A stretch of 64,000 bases of DNA from Dolomedes plantarius (lineage: Eukaryota; Arthropoda; Arachnida; Araneae; Dolomedidae). The notes under the pieces were generated by a model. The model ran no database searches. It saw only the letters and a program-made list of their open reading frames with translations, and was not told the DNA's origin. The DNA lies in NCBI GenBank assembly GCA_907164885.2, contig OU015490.1, forward strand, positions 211,165,943 through 211,229,942. The letters are read 5' to 3'. Positions 15,271-33,188 of this stretch are shown here, piece after piece (position 1 is the first letter of the stretch; the number at the start of each line of letters is the position of its first letter). Position numbers and translations under genes: made by a program.

Positions 15271-15940
15271 CCACTAAACTGCATCCTAAGACTGTTTGAA
15301 CGCATTTAAATATCAAGAAAGGGAAGTCTCTGATCCTAAAAGAACATACACCGACTCAAAGATCCATTGCATTGAAGCTAGGAATATCTTCTGGCTAGGA
15401 ATGTCTTCTGTAAGTAAAATCATTCATAAAGATTTGAAGTTAAAAAAAGATGTTTAAACCTAAAGTTCATCTGCTTTTGCCAAAGCGTATTGCTGAAAGA
15501 AAAACAAATTGTAGAAAATTATATTGAAAACACCTAGCTGCTGAAAAAAGAAAATTGGTGGTAACACTCGATGGGGCATGGGTGTTATTAAGTGACTATT
15601 AAAAAAAATCAATTTTCTGTTGCTCAACTGACGGGATTACGCATAGAGCTTTATGAAACTTATGCCCTTCTGGATCGAAAAACATTCCTCCAATGGGTTT
15701 CCTGCGTGAGAACAAATGGCCTGCATTACCCAAGAAACGATGGGAGCCTTACTCGGAATGTTAGAACACATATAAATGTCCAACGAGTCCGTGACTCTGG
15801 TATTCGTAAAGAAATGGTATTCCCCCAGATCCTGTATTCCTCCAGATATGACAAGCAGAGTGATGGAGAGCAGCTTCGGTAATGCATCGCAAATGACTGC
15901 CGTCACCTGAATGACGATTTTTAAAACCTAGTGGAATATA
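15271..15940 (+). pseudogene. Tc1/mariner-superfamily transposase fossil
   Basis: Broken frames read as a helix-turn-helix-like stretch (about 15330-15450), then 'VVTLDGAWVLLSD' (about 15558-15597). The latter resembles the first catalytic block (TLDEAW) of some mariner-related transposases with Glu changed to Gly. The copy ends in a Cys/His/Leu-rich C-terminus (about 15888-15935) also seen at 55790-55850. Multiple stops and frameshifts are present, and the 96-codon frame at 15592-15882 is not the ancestral frame throughout. The superfamily call is an inference from motifs. Confidence 0.45.
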
Positions 15941-16711
15941 AACAAGATTATCAGTACTTATAGAAAGTATAAAACTTTTTCTGCAAATCGTTTCGTTCAT
16001 TTTTTATTTCCCATTCAGATATGGAAGTCCATTCTTCCATACCCTGTATTAAAGTAAACGCTTTATCATTAGCTAGAAAGTTCTAAAAATGACGGACATT
16101 CAAAATTGTATTTACATCCTTATACGAATGTATTAATGAGCGCGTTGTAAAATTAAATATATACAGTGAATTGCTGTATACGGTGTCATATTGCAAGCAA
16201 AAAGTTTGTTTTATTTTAAAAAGTAAATTCTTAGTATCTTTCGTTTCTAAATATGTATTAAATGTTTCACTATTCAATAAATGTGCCTCATATATATTTA
16301 AATTTTAAAGCTAGTTAATATTCACTCTCGCAAAGTTTTTTTTTCGGGATACCATTTAAAGGGAACCATGTAAATATTATATTCTTAGGATTTCATTCCA
16401 CCAGAGGATGGATTTAAAACGCTAAACTTATAAAGGTGAAGAAATAGCTTCTCAATGAACGCTACTAGCCAAGATCCGTAATATCCTCATGATTCCCTTC
16501 AATACCTATAGCTTATAAATTACTGCGAGAGGTAATTAGCGCGTAAGCCCTAGCGGCTTCGCATACCCAGGCATCGTTCTATTACATGTTTGATTTAGTC
16601 GTTCATATTAACTCTTTCCGATACACATTTCGTTATCCCAGTTGCATAATTATTCATAAATAACAAATAAGTGAAGGCAAGTTTAAGTAGATCAAAACCG
16701 TAAGTCCAAAA
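15941..16711. other. AT-rich DNA, no gene seen
   Basis: Nothing recognised; a short GC-richer patch near 16530-16570 has no assigned role. Confidence 0.45.
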
Positions 16712-16829
16712 TATAGAATACTACTATTTTAAGCACTGAATGAGAGTTTCATATGATCATAACTGTGATGTTAAATGTTGTTAAAGGACATTGTTTAAAA
16801 AGCTTAAAACTTGAGCATTTTTTATGTAT

Positions 16830-16832
<3 letters not shown>

Positions 16833-16902
<70 letters not shown>

Positions 16903-16960
16903 GAGAGAGATAGGCAGATATAGTTAGATATATAGATATAGATAGATAGATAGATAGAGA
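16833..16960. repeat. compound (AT)n-(GA)n-(GATA)n microsatellite
   Basis: AT run, then GA, then irregular GATA. The motif 'tagaatactactattt' occurs on both sides (near 16714 and 16982), suggesting a local duplication around the tract. Confidence 0.9.
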
Positions 16961-17269
16961 TCAAGATCATAAGTGCATAGTATAGAATACTACTATTTAA
17001 AATACAGAATGAATTTTCCATACGAGGAAAATACCCAGTTTTATGTCAAATAACGTGTTCTTCCTCAGTGATGCTCAAAACCTAGTAAGAAAAAAAAAGT
17101 TGGTATTTTTGAAATTATAATTTTTTTTCCTGTAAATTGTTTCACTGACTTTTTATTATGATATTTTTTTAATGATGATATTTAACATAATGAGAGCGTA
17201 TGAGAAATTTTATCTAATTCCCCAAGTGTTTTTTGGGTATATTTACACGAATTGGAGAAATTCATCTGT

Positions 17270-18030
17270 CTTTTACTTTTAAACAAAATTTTCATTCATT
17301 CCATCAAAAAACACTATTTTGTTCCCGTTTACAAATTGCTGTTTTATACTGACTACTATTTGTAACAATATACGTTTCGTTTAATAATAATTACTTCGAT
17401 CAGTCACTCGACAATATTAATTTCATTTCAGTCATTCCATGATTTGATAAACAGGATAAAAGAGCAAATAGAGTTATTTGAATATAAATTACTTTTATAT
17501 TGCTTCTGAATGGGGTAATAAAATCCTATTATTGTGCTGATGAACTAACATATTCCTAATGCTTTATTTACTATCATTAATTTTCAATCGACTGGTAATG
17601 ACATTTGAAAGACCCCATTTCATGATCATGAACGATAATTTAATCTCTACAGGGGAGTTTCATCTTATTCATAATCGCAACTTATTTGTAAAATTAAGCA
17701 ATGACTAAAAAAAATTCTCCCGGCATAAAGCGTTTTCTTTTTGTCAGTTTCTGATTTACCCGAAATAAGATTGCGAATTTATTTACAAATTAAATTCAAT
17801 TTACTGCTTCAGAAAAGTAGAAAACATAACTTTTTATGCTCCTTCCAGAACAATTTAATTTTTATTCGCCTGACAATTACAACATTGATGTCCTTTTTCA
17901 ATGTTGATATTAATAAGCAAATATCATTTATGCGCAGAGTTACATTTTAGTATTCATGTTGCAAAAAAATTATTTGTTTACGACGTTTAGATTTTATGTT
18001 AATAGCTACTTAATAAGACATTAACGGTAT
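17270..18030. repeat. inverted duplication, arm A, AT-rich part
   Basis: Read in reverse complement, this segment aligns with 31915-32690. Shared landmarks in inverted order are 'gataaaagagcaaat', 'ttaccagtcgattgaaaatt' (seen as its complement), 'agagattaaattatcatt' (complement) and 'cgcctgacaattacaacat' (complement). Identity looks like 75-80% with indels. It continues the duplication whose conserved part lies at 21290-21775. The small ORF at 17741-17950 lies within it and is not preserved in the other copy. Confidence 0.7.
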
Positions 18031-18406
18031 ACGTGACATATAAATAATAATTCCATTCATTTATTCTTGCTATAACAATTGTTCAACATGACCTCCAGAA
18101 CATTTTACGACACAACTAAGGCGACTCTAAACAGCTTGACCAACAAAACTCGACCATGAAATGATAACATTCTGAAAGCAAATTAGAAATCCTCGTCTAT
18201 CATGGTCATTTATTGCAAGATTGATTTCAATCTCTTTACTTTAACGAAATTCGGTCATTATTGATAAAAATTTTGTGCTTTCTATTAAAGTTAAAAAAAT
18301 TATGAAACACACGTTACATACTATGCTATGATCTCTACATCTTGCTTCACCTACAATCAAACACTACGTGTACAGTAAGGAACTTTATCACATAAACAAC
18401 AATATA
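18031..18406. other. AT-rich DNA, no gene seen
   Basis: Lies between the inverted-duplication segment and a long microsatellite. No element recognised. Confidence 0.4.
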
Positions 18407-19217
<811 letters not shown>

Positions 19218-19218
19218 A

Positions 19219-19285
19219 CGTTTATGTATAGAGTTTATGTATAAAGTTTATGTATAAAGTTTATGTGACGTTTATGTAAAGAATG
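19219..19285. repeat. short tandem repeat, unit about 14 bp
   Basis: Repeats of 'gtttatgtataaa' with small variation, directly after the hairpin repeat. Confidence 0.75.
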
Positions 19286-19749
19286 GCAACTGCTACGGTA
19301 ATTTAATTTTGCTTTCGAACATAGTTGGCCAATAAATTGACATAAATCATTAAAAAATTAACTTTATATAAAATAATTGAGCCCTAATTCCATTTTTGCT
19401 GCGTTGCCTTTCTCGGATCTCTAACGGCATAAAATTTATTTAAAATTGACTCTCAAATGATTTTAAAATTTTTAAATGTTACTTTTGTAAAAATAATTGT
19501 GTGGCAACAGTTATATACATAGTTTCTCTTTAGAATGCAGTTGAGTTGAAAAATAAAATGTTTTAGTGTTGATAAGTTGTATTCTTAGTTTTTCTTTAGT
19601 TAAATACCGATAAATTAGTAAGTTCTTACGTTGTCTCAACTAGGGGGCAACAGGTCCTAAACATTAAATGAGCCGAATTTGGTCCCGGTGGTGAAACAGT
19701 CTAGGATTCTATAGCGGGCAAAGAAACAGACGAGCTCTTTTATATACAT
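19286..19749. other. AT-rich DNA, no gene seen
   Basis: Nothing recognised. Confidence 0.4.
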
Positions 19750-19823
19750 AGATATAAAACAGTTCCGTGACTAACTGACAAATAAAGCAAAGACCAAACT
19801 GCTGGACCTAAAGTGCTGAACGT
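19750..19823 (+). mobile_element. truncated Helitron 5' fragment
   Basis: Holds 'ataaaacagttccgtgac' and 'gaccaaactgctggaccta', the 5' ~75 bp of the Helitron family found at 10513, and then ends abruptly. No 3' end is present. Confidence 0.7.
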
Positions 19824-20936
19824 ACTTTCATTTGAACACAATCAACACGAAATCGGCGGACATCTGAAACTCGAAAGCGAAGTACATTCTCACCGATTCA
19901 AGTGTGGTGGAAAGTTTTACCAGCTAAGTGATAAATAAGAAGTGAGTTTAGCTCCAGAGAAATGGCCTGAGACTACCGATTTTCTTCTAACTTGCGAGAA
20001 CGCCCTCATCGTGACGTCATTTCTGACGTTTCTCGATAGTGGATTCTTTTCGCCTGAGACTAGGCCCGTAGGCCCGTATATCCTTTCTTGAGAGGTTGTG
20101 GAATCATTAAACGTGAACATGTGACATAAGATTCTTTTTGTTCTCATTCCATAGTTCTATATCTATCTTCAGTTTTTTTTTTATACGTGGTTTTCAGTTT
20201 TGATTTTAGATATATAGAATCATATTTCAACTGTCCAAAGAACAAATAATTCTTTAATTTTTATTTGCATTTTACCGAATTTTTTTTCCAAAACTGTTCA
20301 TATTTCATGTATTTCTTTCTTTGCTGATTACTTTAGTTTTTGGTTTTATATAAATATTCTACTAAGATATTTTTGTATGAAGTTCGCCATTTCTTTATTT
20401 TGTTGATTACACGCTAAAATATTTAAAAAGTGCATATTCACATTTTCTTTATATAAATATTTATATTTAGGAAATTTTCGTATTCAGTGTTTGTTTGTTT
20501 TTCCACAATACCATATGCTCCGGAAGCCTGTTTAATATTTTAATTGTGCTCATCTTTTGACTAAATCGAATACAGAATATCTCGCAACATAGACATGTGC
20601 AATTCTGCCTGATACATGCACTCATATAACTTCAATGTACAATGCATTATTATGTCATAAATAACACAAATTTCTGGAAATTTCAATTTTTGTATTGCAG
20701 GAATATAGGCTAAAGTACCAGACGATTTATTTTCACATGAAAATTTATCTTTTTGTAATGCAGGTATGTTCATATCACACCTGGTGGTGGTGGGTGTTAA
20801 TACGAGAAAGAAATGTTTCTTCTTGTGGTGTTGTGGGGAGGGGGACTGCAAATTATGAGTGCCTCTTATGAAAATTCTTCCTCCCAATCAATCAGTTCAA
20901 AGCCGTCTGTCTGGTGAACGGATGGCCTGAGGGGCC
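19824..20936. other. mixed AT-rich DNA, no gene seen
   Basis: Small frames at 19917-20147 and 20561-20887 (both minus) have no recognisable motif. Nothing else is supported. Confidence 0.4.
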
Positions 20937-21093
<157 letters not shown>

Positions 21094-21289
21094 TTTAACA
21101 GTTTAATATTCCATCAATGGTACAATTAAAATCATTTTTCAATTTTGCGTTTGAAAGGTAAAATATTTATCTAAAAAATGCTCCAAAGAACATCATTTTC
21201 AAAATTTATTATTATTATTATTTAAGTCAAATACTAAAAAGCTAAAATATGTACAAAAATGTTCTTGAAAAAGACTTTCACTGCATCAC

Positions 21290-21775
21290 ATATTATACCT
21301 GAACATATTTATGGCACTCCAAACCACCCCGACAAATTACCAACACTCCCTTCCGCAGAACGTGAAATTTCCACCAAACTGCAATCTATTTCACTCAAGA
21401 GCGGTCCTATATAAAATCTCTTAACTTTAGCCTCGTCCGCCGTTCCACCTCGAAAGCCGTGGAATAACAGGGAACGAGGCTACATATCACCCTGAAACTA
21501 ATGCTCCCCGCCTGCGATGAAGTCAATATCTCCTATGCTTAACGAACAGTGGAGTAATTAGAGAGGGATCATTTGAGTCCGTAATTAAGAGACAAGAATC
21601 TTAAGTCACGAACAGTAAGTGGGCTGAGGATATTATAGTGAATACGTGATATCGTTACCAGCCTGTGCTGCATCTCTGTAAATGAATAATTAAAAAGTTT
21701 ACTCTATATATAGAGCTACTAAAACTTGCACTGGGATAAGCTCAACAAACGGGTTTCATAAACACATTGTTTTTA
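21290..21775. repeat. inverted duplication, arm A, conserved part
   Basis: This is the reverse complement of 30895-31385. Outside the core (21357-21620) the outer ~60-150 bp on each side differ at a modest number of positions, still far fewer than the AT-rich part of the same duplication at 17270-18030. About 3.3 kb of microsatellite and repeats separates the two parts of this arm, against ~0.5 kb in the other arm. Confidence 0.8.
21357..21620. other. 264-bp core identical to inverted copy at 31052-31315
   Basis: Base-by-base comparison with the reverse complement of 31052-31315 gives no difference over 264 positions. There is no open frame across it. It is richer in G+C than its surroundings and contains TAATTA motifs of the homeodomain-site type. 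It also contains a nested potential stem: AGCCTCGT/ACGAGGCT outside TTCCAC/GTGGAA. Function is unknown; a conserved non-coding regulatory element, a structured RNA or recent gene conversion could each explain it. Confidence 0.85.
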
Positions 21776-23186
21776 CTGAAACATATATACTTGATTGGTC
21801 AGGTTATGTACTTTAATTACAAAATGTTTAAATACATTTTATGTATTGTAAGAGTATATAATATTTTGTTACGTACAGTTGTTATTAACAGAAACATAAA
21901 ATTTATTATATTATATTTCATTAAAATTATTGTGAAAATTATGGATAAGTAAATTGGTTCTATGGCTTTGAATAGTTTTCAATGGACTTTTCAATGAACC
22001 CTTTAAGGTTTTTTTATACGATTTGAATAAAATCATTATTTTCACGTAAAGTCAAAATATAATTGAATAATCTCATTGTGTATATATAGTAAGTATATAT
22101 ATAAAGGGAAAGTAGTGTAAGTACAAAGCGTTTTACTGCAAAAACTATATAAAAATCTACTATAAATTGAACAAATTATAATTCATAATAATTATTATAA
22201 TATTGCAAATAATAATTATTAGCAATTATATTATAAATTTGTCATGGAGATTACATTTTTGTCCTCAAATTAAAAAAAGTTGAAATGAGACTTAATCACA
22301 TTGCCGTTTACCGCCTCATATATGTGTGTGTGCAAGTAAAATTTCTAGACTTAATTTATTGTAGAAAACATCCCAAAATGGAGTAGCATTTAATAAAAAA
22401 GATATATAACTACAATTTTTTCGAATATGTATGCGGATTGGTAATCAAAAGATACTTAAAAGATATTTATGTCTCCTATTTTAAGATTAATATTGATCTT
22501 TTTTTGTTTCAATATAAATACTAATTTAGAATCAATGTCCCTTCGTTGATAAAATCGCAAAAATAATCTATCTCCATCTCCAGATAACTTTAGTCTGAAT
22601 CTTGAATAAATATTAAGGATTATGCCCATCTCAGCAGTTACCATCTAAAAATAAACTGATTAACTCTTCATAATCTACTTACAAATTTATAATTAAAATG
22701 TATCGCTGCTTTAAAGATAATCTAAATTAATGAATAACGTTTCACTCTAGAGTAACTTCCATTTTAGAATAAGCTAAATCAGTTAAAGAATAGAAGAATA
22801 AATGTACATCGACTTATAACAAAATGAAGAAATTATTAATGGCATTGAGTATGGTGAAGGATTTTCAAATCTGATCACAATGACGTCACAATGACAAATC
22901 TGATCACGTGTTGCAGAGAATTCGTGACTCTTTGTGTGCACGCCTTTAGAGAGACGGGGTGGGGAGTTGTCAAAACATAACTGAACTGTCCAAATATAGT
23001 TGAGAATTTCGGGGAAAGGGGGCTTATCCCGCGAGAACGCGCTCTAAGGCCCATCCGCAAAATGGAATGACCATAAAAACACCCCTATTGTTCAGAAATG
23101 AGTAATTCCTTGTGTAGCTGCCCCGTAAGTTCCATTCTTTCAGATTCTGGAATTTCAAACTTTTTTCTACCCTTCCTCCGGTCAAA
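21776..23186. other. AT-rich DNA, no gene seen
   Basis: The 22880-23060 stretch is GC-richer but has no assignable frame; the 61-codon minus frame there (22875-23060) shows no known motif. Confidence 0.4.
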
Positions 23187-23278
23187 AACTGGTTCCTCGG
23201 GCCTTCAAGGCCCGGCGCGCGTGCTGGTATTATTGGTTTGTTGCAACACCATAGAGGATTTATGATTTATTTTCTGCC

Positions 23279-23960
23279 ATGTTGCTATATTTGAGTTTCG
23301 AGGAAGACACAAAGCGCTTACGGGCTTTATCGGCCGAAGTTTCAACGGATGAGGAGTCTTTAGATGAAGAATCTGAAGAAATAGATGACAGTGAACAACA
23401 TAGTGACCATCAATCGTCATCTCAAGAAGAAACTGATTCCAGTGATGAAGACGATTTCCCCAAGAATATTTCATTCGTAAAGATGAGCTCACAAAATGGA
23501 ATTAGCAAACATTTCGACAAAATGTAAGAGCCCCATCTTGCAATATTATCACCAAGCTTCCATAAAATGTTCATATAGCCAAAATTATGTCTCCTCTACT
23601 ACTAGATTCTTGGCATATTTTAGTTGATGATACAATTTTGCGCAACGTTGTAAATTGCACGAGTATCTACGCTGATAGCATAGCCAATAATTTTCAAAGA
23701 GACTGCGATGCTAAAAAAAGTACTCTGGCTGAAATCAAAGATAGAAAATCCAAAAACCATTTGTGCCAAATGTGAAAAAAATATCTGCAATGGACATGCT
23801 TTAACTGTATATTTTTTTTTTTAAATTCTTGTCTAAAATTTGTCTGAATCTTGTCTGAAATTCTTGTCTAAAACACTGACGCGAGGACGCGCGTCTTGCC
23901 TCTTCGACCCGACGCGAGTCCTCGCGTCAGTGTTGTCTGCGCACGTCCTGGCGGGTTAAT
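23279..23960 (+). pseudogene. piggyBac-like transposase fossil with right terminus
   Basis: The open frame 23279-23527 begins 'YLSFEEDTKRLRAL' after a Met and is strongly acidic and Ser-rich, like the N-terminus of piggyBac-type transposases. The catalytic middle is missing. A broken C-terminal piece near 23757-23801 reads 'TICAKCEKNICNGHA', a Cys-rich zinc-finger-like ending of the same kind. The element's right end appears at 23955, where '...cctggcggg' meets TTAA (23956-23959). A GC-rich 15-bp hairpin lies just inside it (23874-23932). The left end is not resolved, and the copy is internally deleted and dead. Confidence 0.6.
23874..23932. repeat. perfect 15-bp GC-rich inverted repeat
   Basis: CACTGACGCGAGGAC (23874-23888) pairs perfectly with GTCCTCGCGTCAGTG (23918-23932), and a weaker GACGCG pairing lies inside. 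It sits just inside the right end of a piggyBac fossil. Confidence 0.85.
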
Positions 23961-24444
23961 AATAAGAATCTAGCAATCCATTTACAAAGCGTGCGTATTT
24001 TGCTGTGGGGAAGATCATCTTTTAAAAGCGACATTCAGCGGAAATCGAATAGTTCTAGGCGAGAGGATTTATTTTTAGAAGTGTACAGGTTTTGGGCGCG
24101 AAGTTAAGAATGCACGATCAACACTAATGAGGGTCCAGATGCCCAAGAATGAGGTCTGAACATGCGCCGTGCAGCAACGACCTCGGAGAAAATTAAGTTT
24201 TTGGCGGCAGATTGAGTGGAAATCTCATTGAGAGCGGATGCTCGCGGCGGACCTGGCCGAGTAGATTATAAAATGGCGAAGCGCGGAAATCAACCTGGAG
24301 AGTGGTCAACTTATGAAGTGCAATGTAGAAAGCGTTAATAACAGTTGGGACTATTTCTTTAAAAGGCCTACCACTCACTCAATTCAACGATGAACTGTGA
24401 CTGCATAAAATTCCTGTTAACACGGGAGCAAAACAAGCTCCGTG

Positions 24445-24446
<2 letters not shown>
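23961..24446. other. GC-richer non-coding block
   Basis: The stretch from about 24090 to 24390 is distinctly less AT-rich than the window average but has no long open frame or transposon motif. It could be single-copy host non-coding sequence. No function is assigned. Confidence 0.35.
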
Positions 24447-24481
<35 letters not shown>

Positions 24482-24488
24482 GAGAGAG
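24447..24488. repeat. (AT)n-(GA)n microsatellite
   Basis: Short AT run followed by GAGAGA. Confidence 0.9.
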
Positions 24489-25312
<824 letters not shown>

Positions 25313-25317
25313 TAAAT

Positions 25318-25721
25318 AGAGCAAACGCAAGAATATTCTTTTCAAACAATTTGGCAACTGTCCAAATATTCTAAAACTGATTGTTACGCAAACGTGTCAG
25401 GAGAAAGCTCCAGCGGTGGTTGTTTGTGATAAACACAACGGTTATTTCGCTGAACTATTTGAACAGATTTGTACTCCGCTAACCACAACACACATTGAGC
25501 TTTCTCCTGAACGGTCGCCATTGCTCTGACGGAAATCCGAACGAAGACCTCTTCCACCTCGCATCGCTTCTTGCAACGTTCAACGTCACGGTTGCGTACC
25601 AGTTACATTTAGAAATCTTGGACACTTGTGAAGTTGTTTGAAAAGAATATTATTGCATTTGCTGAATTTAATTTAGAATTATGATCTTTCGAAATATTTC
25701 CAACCTTTTTCGATGACCCTG
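25318..25721. mobile_element. foldback MITE, left tip missing
   Basis: 'aatattcttttcaaacaa' near 25333 has its inverse near 25640 in reverse complement, within longer diverged arms. Inside, 'tcaggagaaagctc' (near 25398) and 'gagctttctcctga' (near 25498) form a second inverted pair. The right end reads 'cgatgaccctg' followed by TATA, so the tip read outward-in is CAGGGTCATCG, a mariner-type end at a TA. The left tip seems lost in the adjacent (AT)n. No coding. Confidence 0.6.
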
Positions 25722-25956
<235 letters not shown>

Positions 25957-26855
25957 AACAATTTTCTTCATTACTGAAGAAATTCAATAATAATGTTTTA
26001 AAGAAGAAGAATTTCGAAGAGAAATAATTTCGAAGTATAAAGTTAAATCTGTAAAATCTGAAGTATAAAGTTAAATCATACTTCAATTATTTATCTTGCA
26101 CTATAAGAAAAGTAGGGCTTTCCGGTAGAATAACTCAGGGTTTAAAACAAAAAAAAAATGAATCCAATGATGTAAATTAATTAGAAAAATTAAGATAAGT
26201 GCAACTCACGAAAGGTATTAACTACCTCACCTGTACTCACTTAAAAGTTCTGCTTTTGAAGAAAATTTATTGACTCCGTGTTGATACCTGTTAATTAATG
26301 CCTCGAAATTCGTAATTGATGCCCCGTATGTGAGACTTCAGAAGTTGTCAGTTTTACACGCCACTTAAATTAACGGCTGACGTAGTTTAAGTGCTTGAAG
26401 GTATTTTTTCGAGAAACATTTCAGTTTCCGTTCTTGGTGTTTTTTTTTTGAAATATGGGTATAAAATATCGGTTTTAAAATATCGGTATAAATAAAGGTA
26501 TTTTTTTTAAATATCCCTGTAACATGTGTGAAAATATTTAACACTGTGTTTTCATACTTAATAGCAGTTTTTAGAAACTATTTTCATGGAAATTATTTTC
26601 GGAGAACTGAAAAAATAAACAATGCGTATAATTTATTTTGATTTGTGTTGAAAATCTCAATTCTTAGAGAGGAATACATGGTCTATATGCTATTAAAGCC
26701 ATATAAAGACGAATTTGTATTAATTTGAATTGTATATTTATTTTGGACCTATATCAGATCTATATAACTCATATATGTAAAATTTAGATGTATTTTGTGA
26801 TTCCATTGTATAATCGATCTGACTCTTATCTGAAAATTAATTTTTCATAAATCAT
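25957..26855. other. AT-rich DNA with a diverged copy of the ~197-bp repeat
   Basis: 25957-26100 matches the units at 26931-27476 ('ttcttcattactgaagaaat', 'ataatttcgaagtataaag') with several differences. The rest is unassigned. Confidence 0.6.

Positions 26856-26930
<75 letters not shown>
26856..26930. repeat. (CA)n-(AT)n microsatellite
   Basis: About 15 bp of CA followed by ~60 bp of AT. Confidence 0.95.
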
Positions 26931-28500
<1,570 letters not shown>

Positions 28501-28531
28501 TCTCCGAACTATCTGGACAAAGGTCGTTTAT

Positions 28532-30894
<2,363 letters not shown>

Positions 30895-31385
30895 GTGAGA
30901 ACACTGTGTTAAGTTAATCGGTTTGTTGCGCTTATCCCACTTGCAAGTTTTAGTACCTCTATATATGGAGTTTGCTTTTTAATTATTCATTTACGGAGAT
31001 GCAGCACTGGCCGGTAACGATATCACGTATTCACTATAATATCCTTAGACAACTTACTGTTCGTGACTTAAGATTCTTGTCTCTTAATTACGGACTCAAA
31101 TGATCCCTCTCTAATTACTCCACTGTTCGTTAAGCATAGGAGATATTGACTTCATCGCAGGCGGGGAGCATTAGTTTCAGGGTGATATGTAGCCTCGTTC
31201 CCTGTTATTCCACGGCTTTCGAGGTGGAACGGCGGACGAGGCTAAAGTTAAGAGATTTTATATAGGACCGCTCTTGAGTGAAATAGATTGCAGTTTGGTG
31301 GAAATTTCACGTTCTCGCGTAAGGGAGTGTTGGTAATTTGTCGGGGTAGTTTGGAGAGCTATAAATATGTTCAGGTATGCAGCGT
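30895..31385. repeat. inverted duplication, arm B, conserved part
   Basis: Reverse complement of 21290-21775, including the identical core at 31052-31315. Differences appear only toward the edges (for example around 30960-31050 and after 31315). Confidence 0.8.
31052..31315. other. 264-bp core identical to inverted copy at 21357-21620
   Basis: No base differs from the reverse complement of 21357-21620. TAATTA occurs at about 31085 and 31112. A possible folded core is AGCCTCGT (31191-31198) with ACGAGGCT (31236-31243), enclosing TTCCAC (31208-31213) with GTGGAA (31224-31229). No open frame spans it. I cannot tell a cis-regulatory element from a structured RNA by eye. Confidence 0.85.
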
Positions 31386-31597
31386 GATGTAGTTTACGAA
31401 TTTTTCTACAACATCAATGAGCATATTTTCAGTATTCGAGTATCAGATAAAAATGATAATAATACGTTTTTAAAATATTATTATTTGAAACATTATGTTA
31501 AAAAAATTATTTCCCTGTTTAACGCACAAAAGCAAATTGATTAAAATTGAACCCTGATTGATATATTAAACAATAACACACACATACACGTGATACA

Positions 31598-31600
<3 letters not shown>

Positions 31601-31674
<74 letters not shown>
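31601..31674. repeat. (AT)n microsatellite
   Basis: About 74 bp of AT. Confidence 0.95.
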
Positions 31675-31678
<4 letters not shown>

Positions 31679-31914
31679 ATTGATGCCCAAAAGAAACCCA
31701 TTTACATTCCGTGTACCAACACATAGTTGGTGATTCGATACCAAAATACTTAGCAGATCTATCAACACCCCCAAAAACTATATAACAATTTTTAAATTGC
31801 AACTACAATGTAAAGTTTCGTTCTTTAGATTTTGTATTTATTCTGAGGTACTAAATTGGATTACATTTTTGAAATATATTCATGTCTCAGCTTTACAGTC
31901 GATGATTATTTATT

Positions 31915-32690
31915 GTTTTTTAAGTAGTTATTAGCCGTAAAGTATTTTGATTGTAAAAACATTTTGGGCAAGAATACGTAAATGAAGTAATAAGCATAAA
32001 AAGACATTTGCTTGTTTATTTTTTAAAAAGACATCGATGTTGTAATTGTCAGGCAAAAAAAAAATGTAAAGTTTTCTTAAAGAAAAGTTAAAAAATTAAG
32101 TTTTCAAGATTTCTGAAGCTGTGAATTGCATTTTACGCATAAATAAAATCGTATTCATATTTCAGATAATGCAATAACTGACAAAATAAAAACACTTTAT
32201 GCATTGAACGTTTTTCATTTTTTGTCATCGTTTAATTTTACAAATAAGTAGCGATCATGAATAAGATGAAGCTCCCCTGCAGAGATTAAATTATCATTGA
32301 TGGTTATGAAAGAGGACCTTTCAGATGTCATTACCAGTCGATTGAAAATTAATGATAGTAAATAAAGCATTAGGAAACATTTGATAGTTCATCAGCACAA
32401 TAATATGATTTTATTACCCTATTCAGAAGTAATATTAAAGTATGAATTTATATTCAAATAACTCAGATGATGGAATTTGCTCTTTTATCCAATTTATCAA
32501 ATCATCGAACAAAAATAAATACTGCTGAAGATCAAAGTAATTATTATTAAAAGAAACATACATTGTCAGAAATTATAGCTCGCATACATGAATGATTTTA
32601 AATGGGAATTAAATAGTATGATTTGATGGAAAGAAAATTTTGCTGGAAAAAAGAATACAAATTGAATTTGTTCCAATTCACTTCATTCAC
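31915..32690. repeat. inverted duplication, arm B, AT-rich part
   Basis: Aligns in reverse complement with 17270-18030 at roughly 75-80% identity with indels. It is separated from the conserved part by only ~0.5 kb, which includes one (AT)n tract. Confidence 0.7.
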
Positions 32691-33188
32691 ATAACTCCTT
32701 TAAAAATTTATAATGTGAAATAAAGGATCTCAAGTTTGGAACAGTGTTTTGGATATGAAAGGCATGCATTCTAGCTTTTATTTCACTACGTTTTAAAGAT
32801 CTCGGCAGCTTCAAACAAATGGATAAAGGAGTATGACTCCTTTTAATAATAAGATACAAGAATAGCAGGTTGAATTAGGTATGACAGGACATTTCTTGTT
32901 ACTTTTTTTTTATTTATTTAAAAAAGTAATACTTCTTCTCTGGAAGTCCTTTTGTACAGAAATATAGTTTAAAGAACATGGGTAAATTATTAGAACCGAA
33001 AACCGGGTTCCAGTGATTGTAGAACCAGGTAGAGTAGTAAATATTTGAGTTAGAAATAGTAATTTATTGGGGGAAAACAGTTTTACCATGCTTTCCAATT
33101 TATCAGCATCTAGATTTTTGGAACCCTTTATCATAACCTATTACCTGCTTGTGTTGCGTTTTCGCAACATTAATTTAATATTTTTTAG

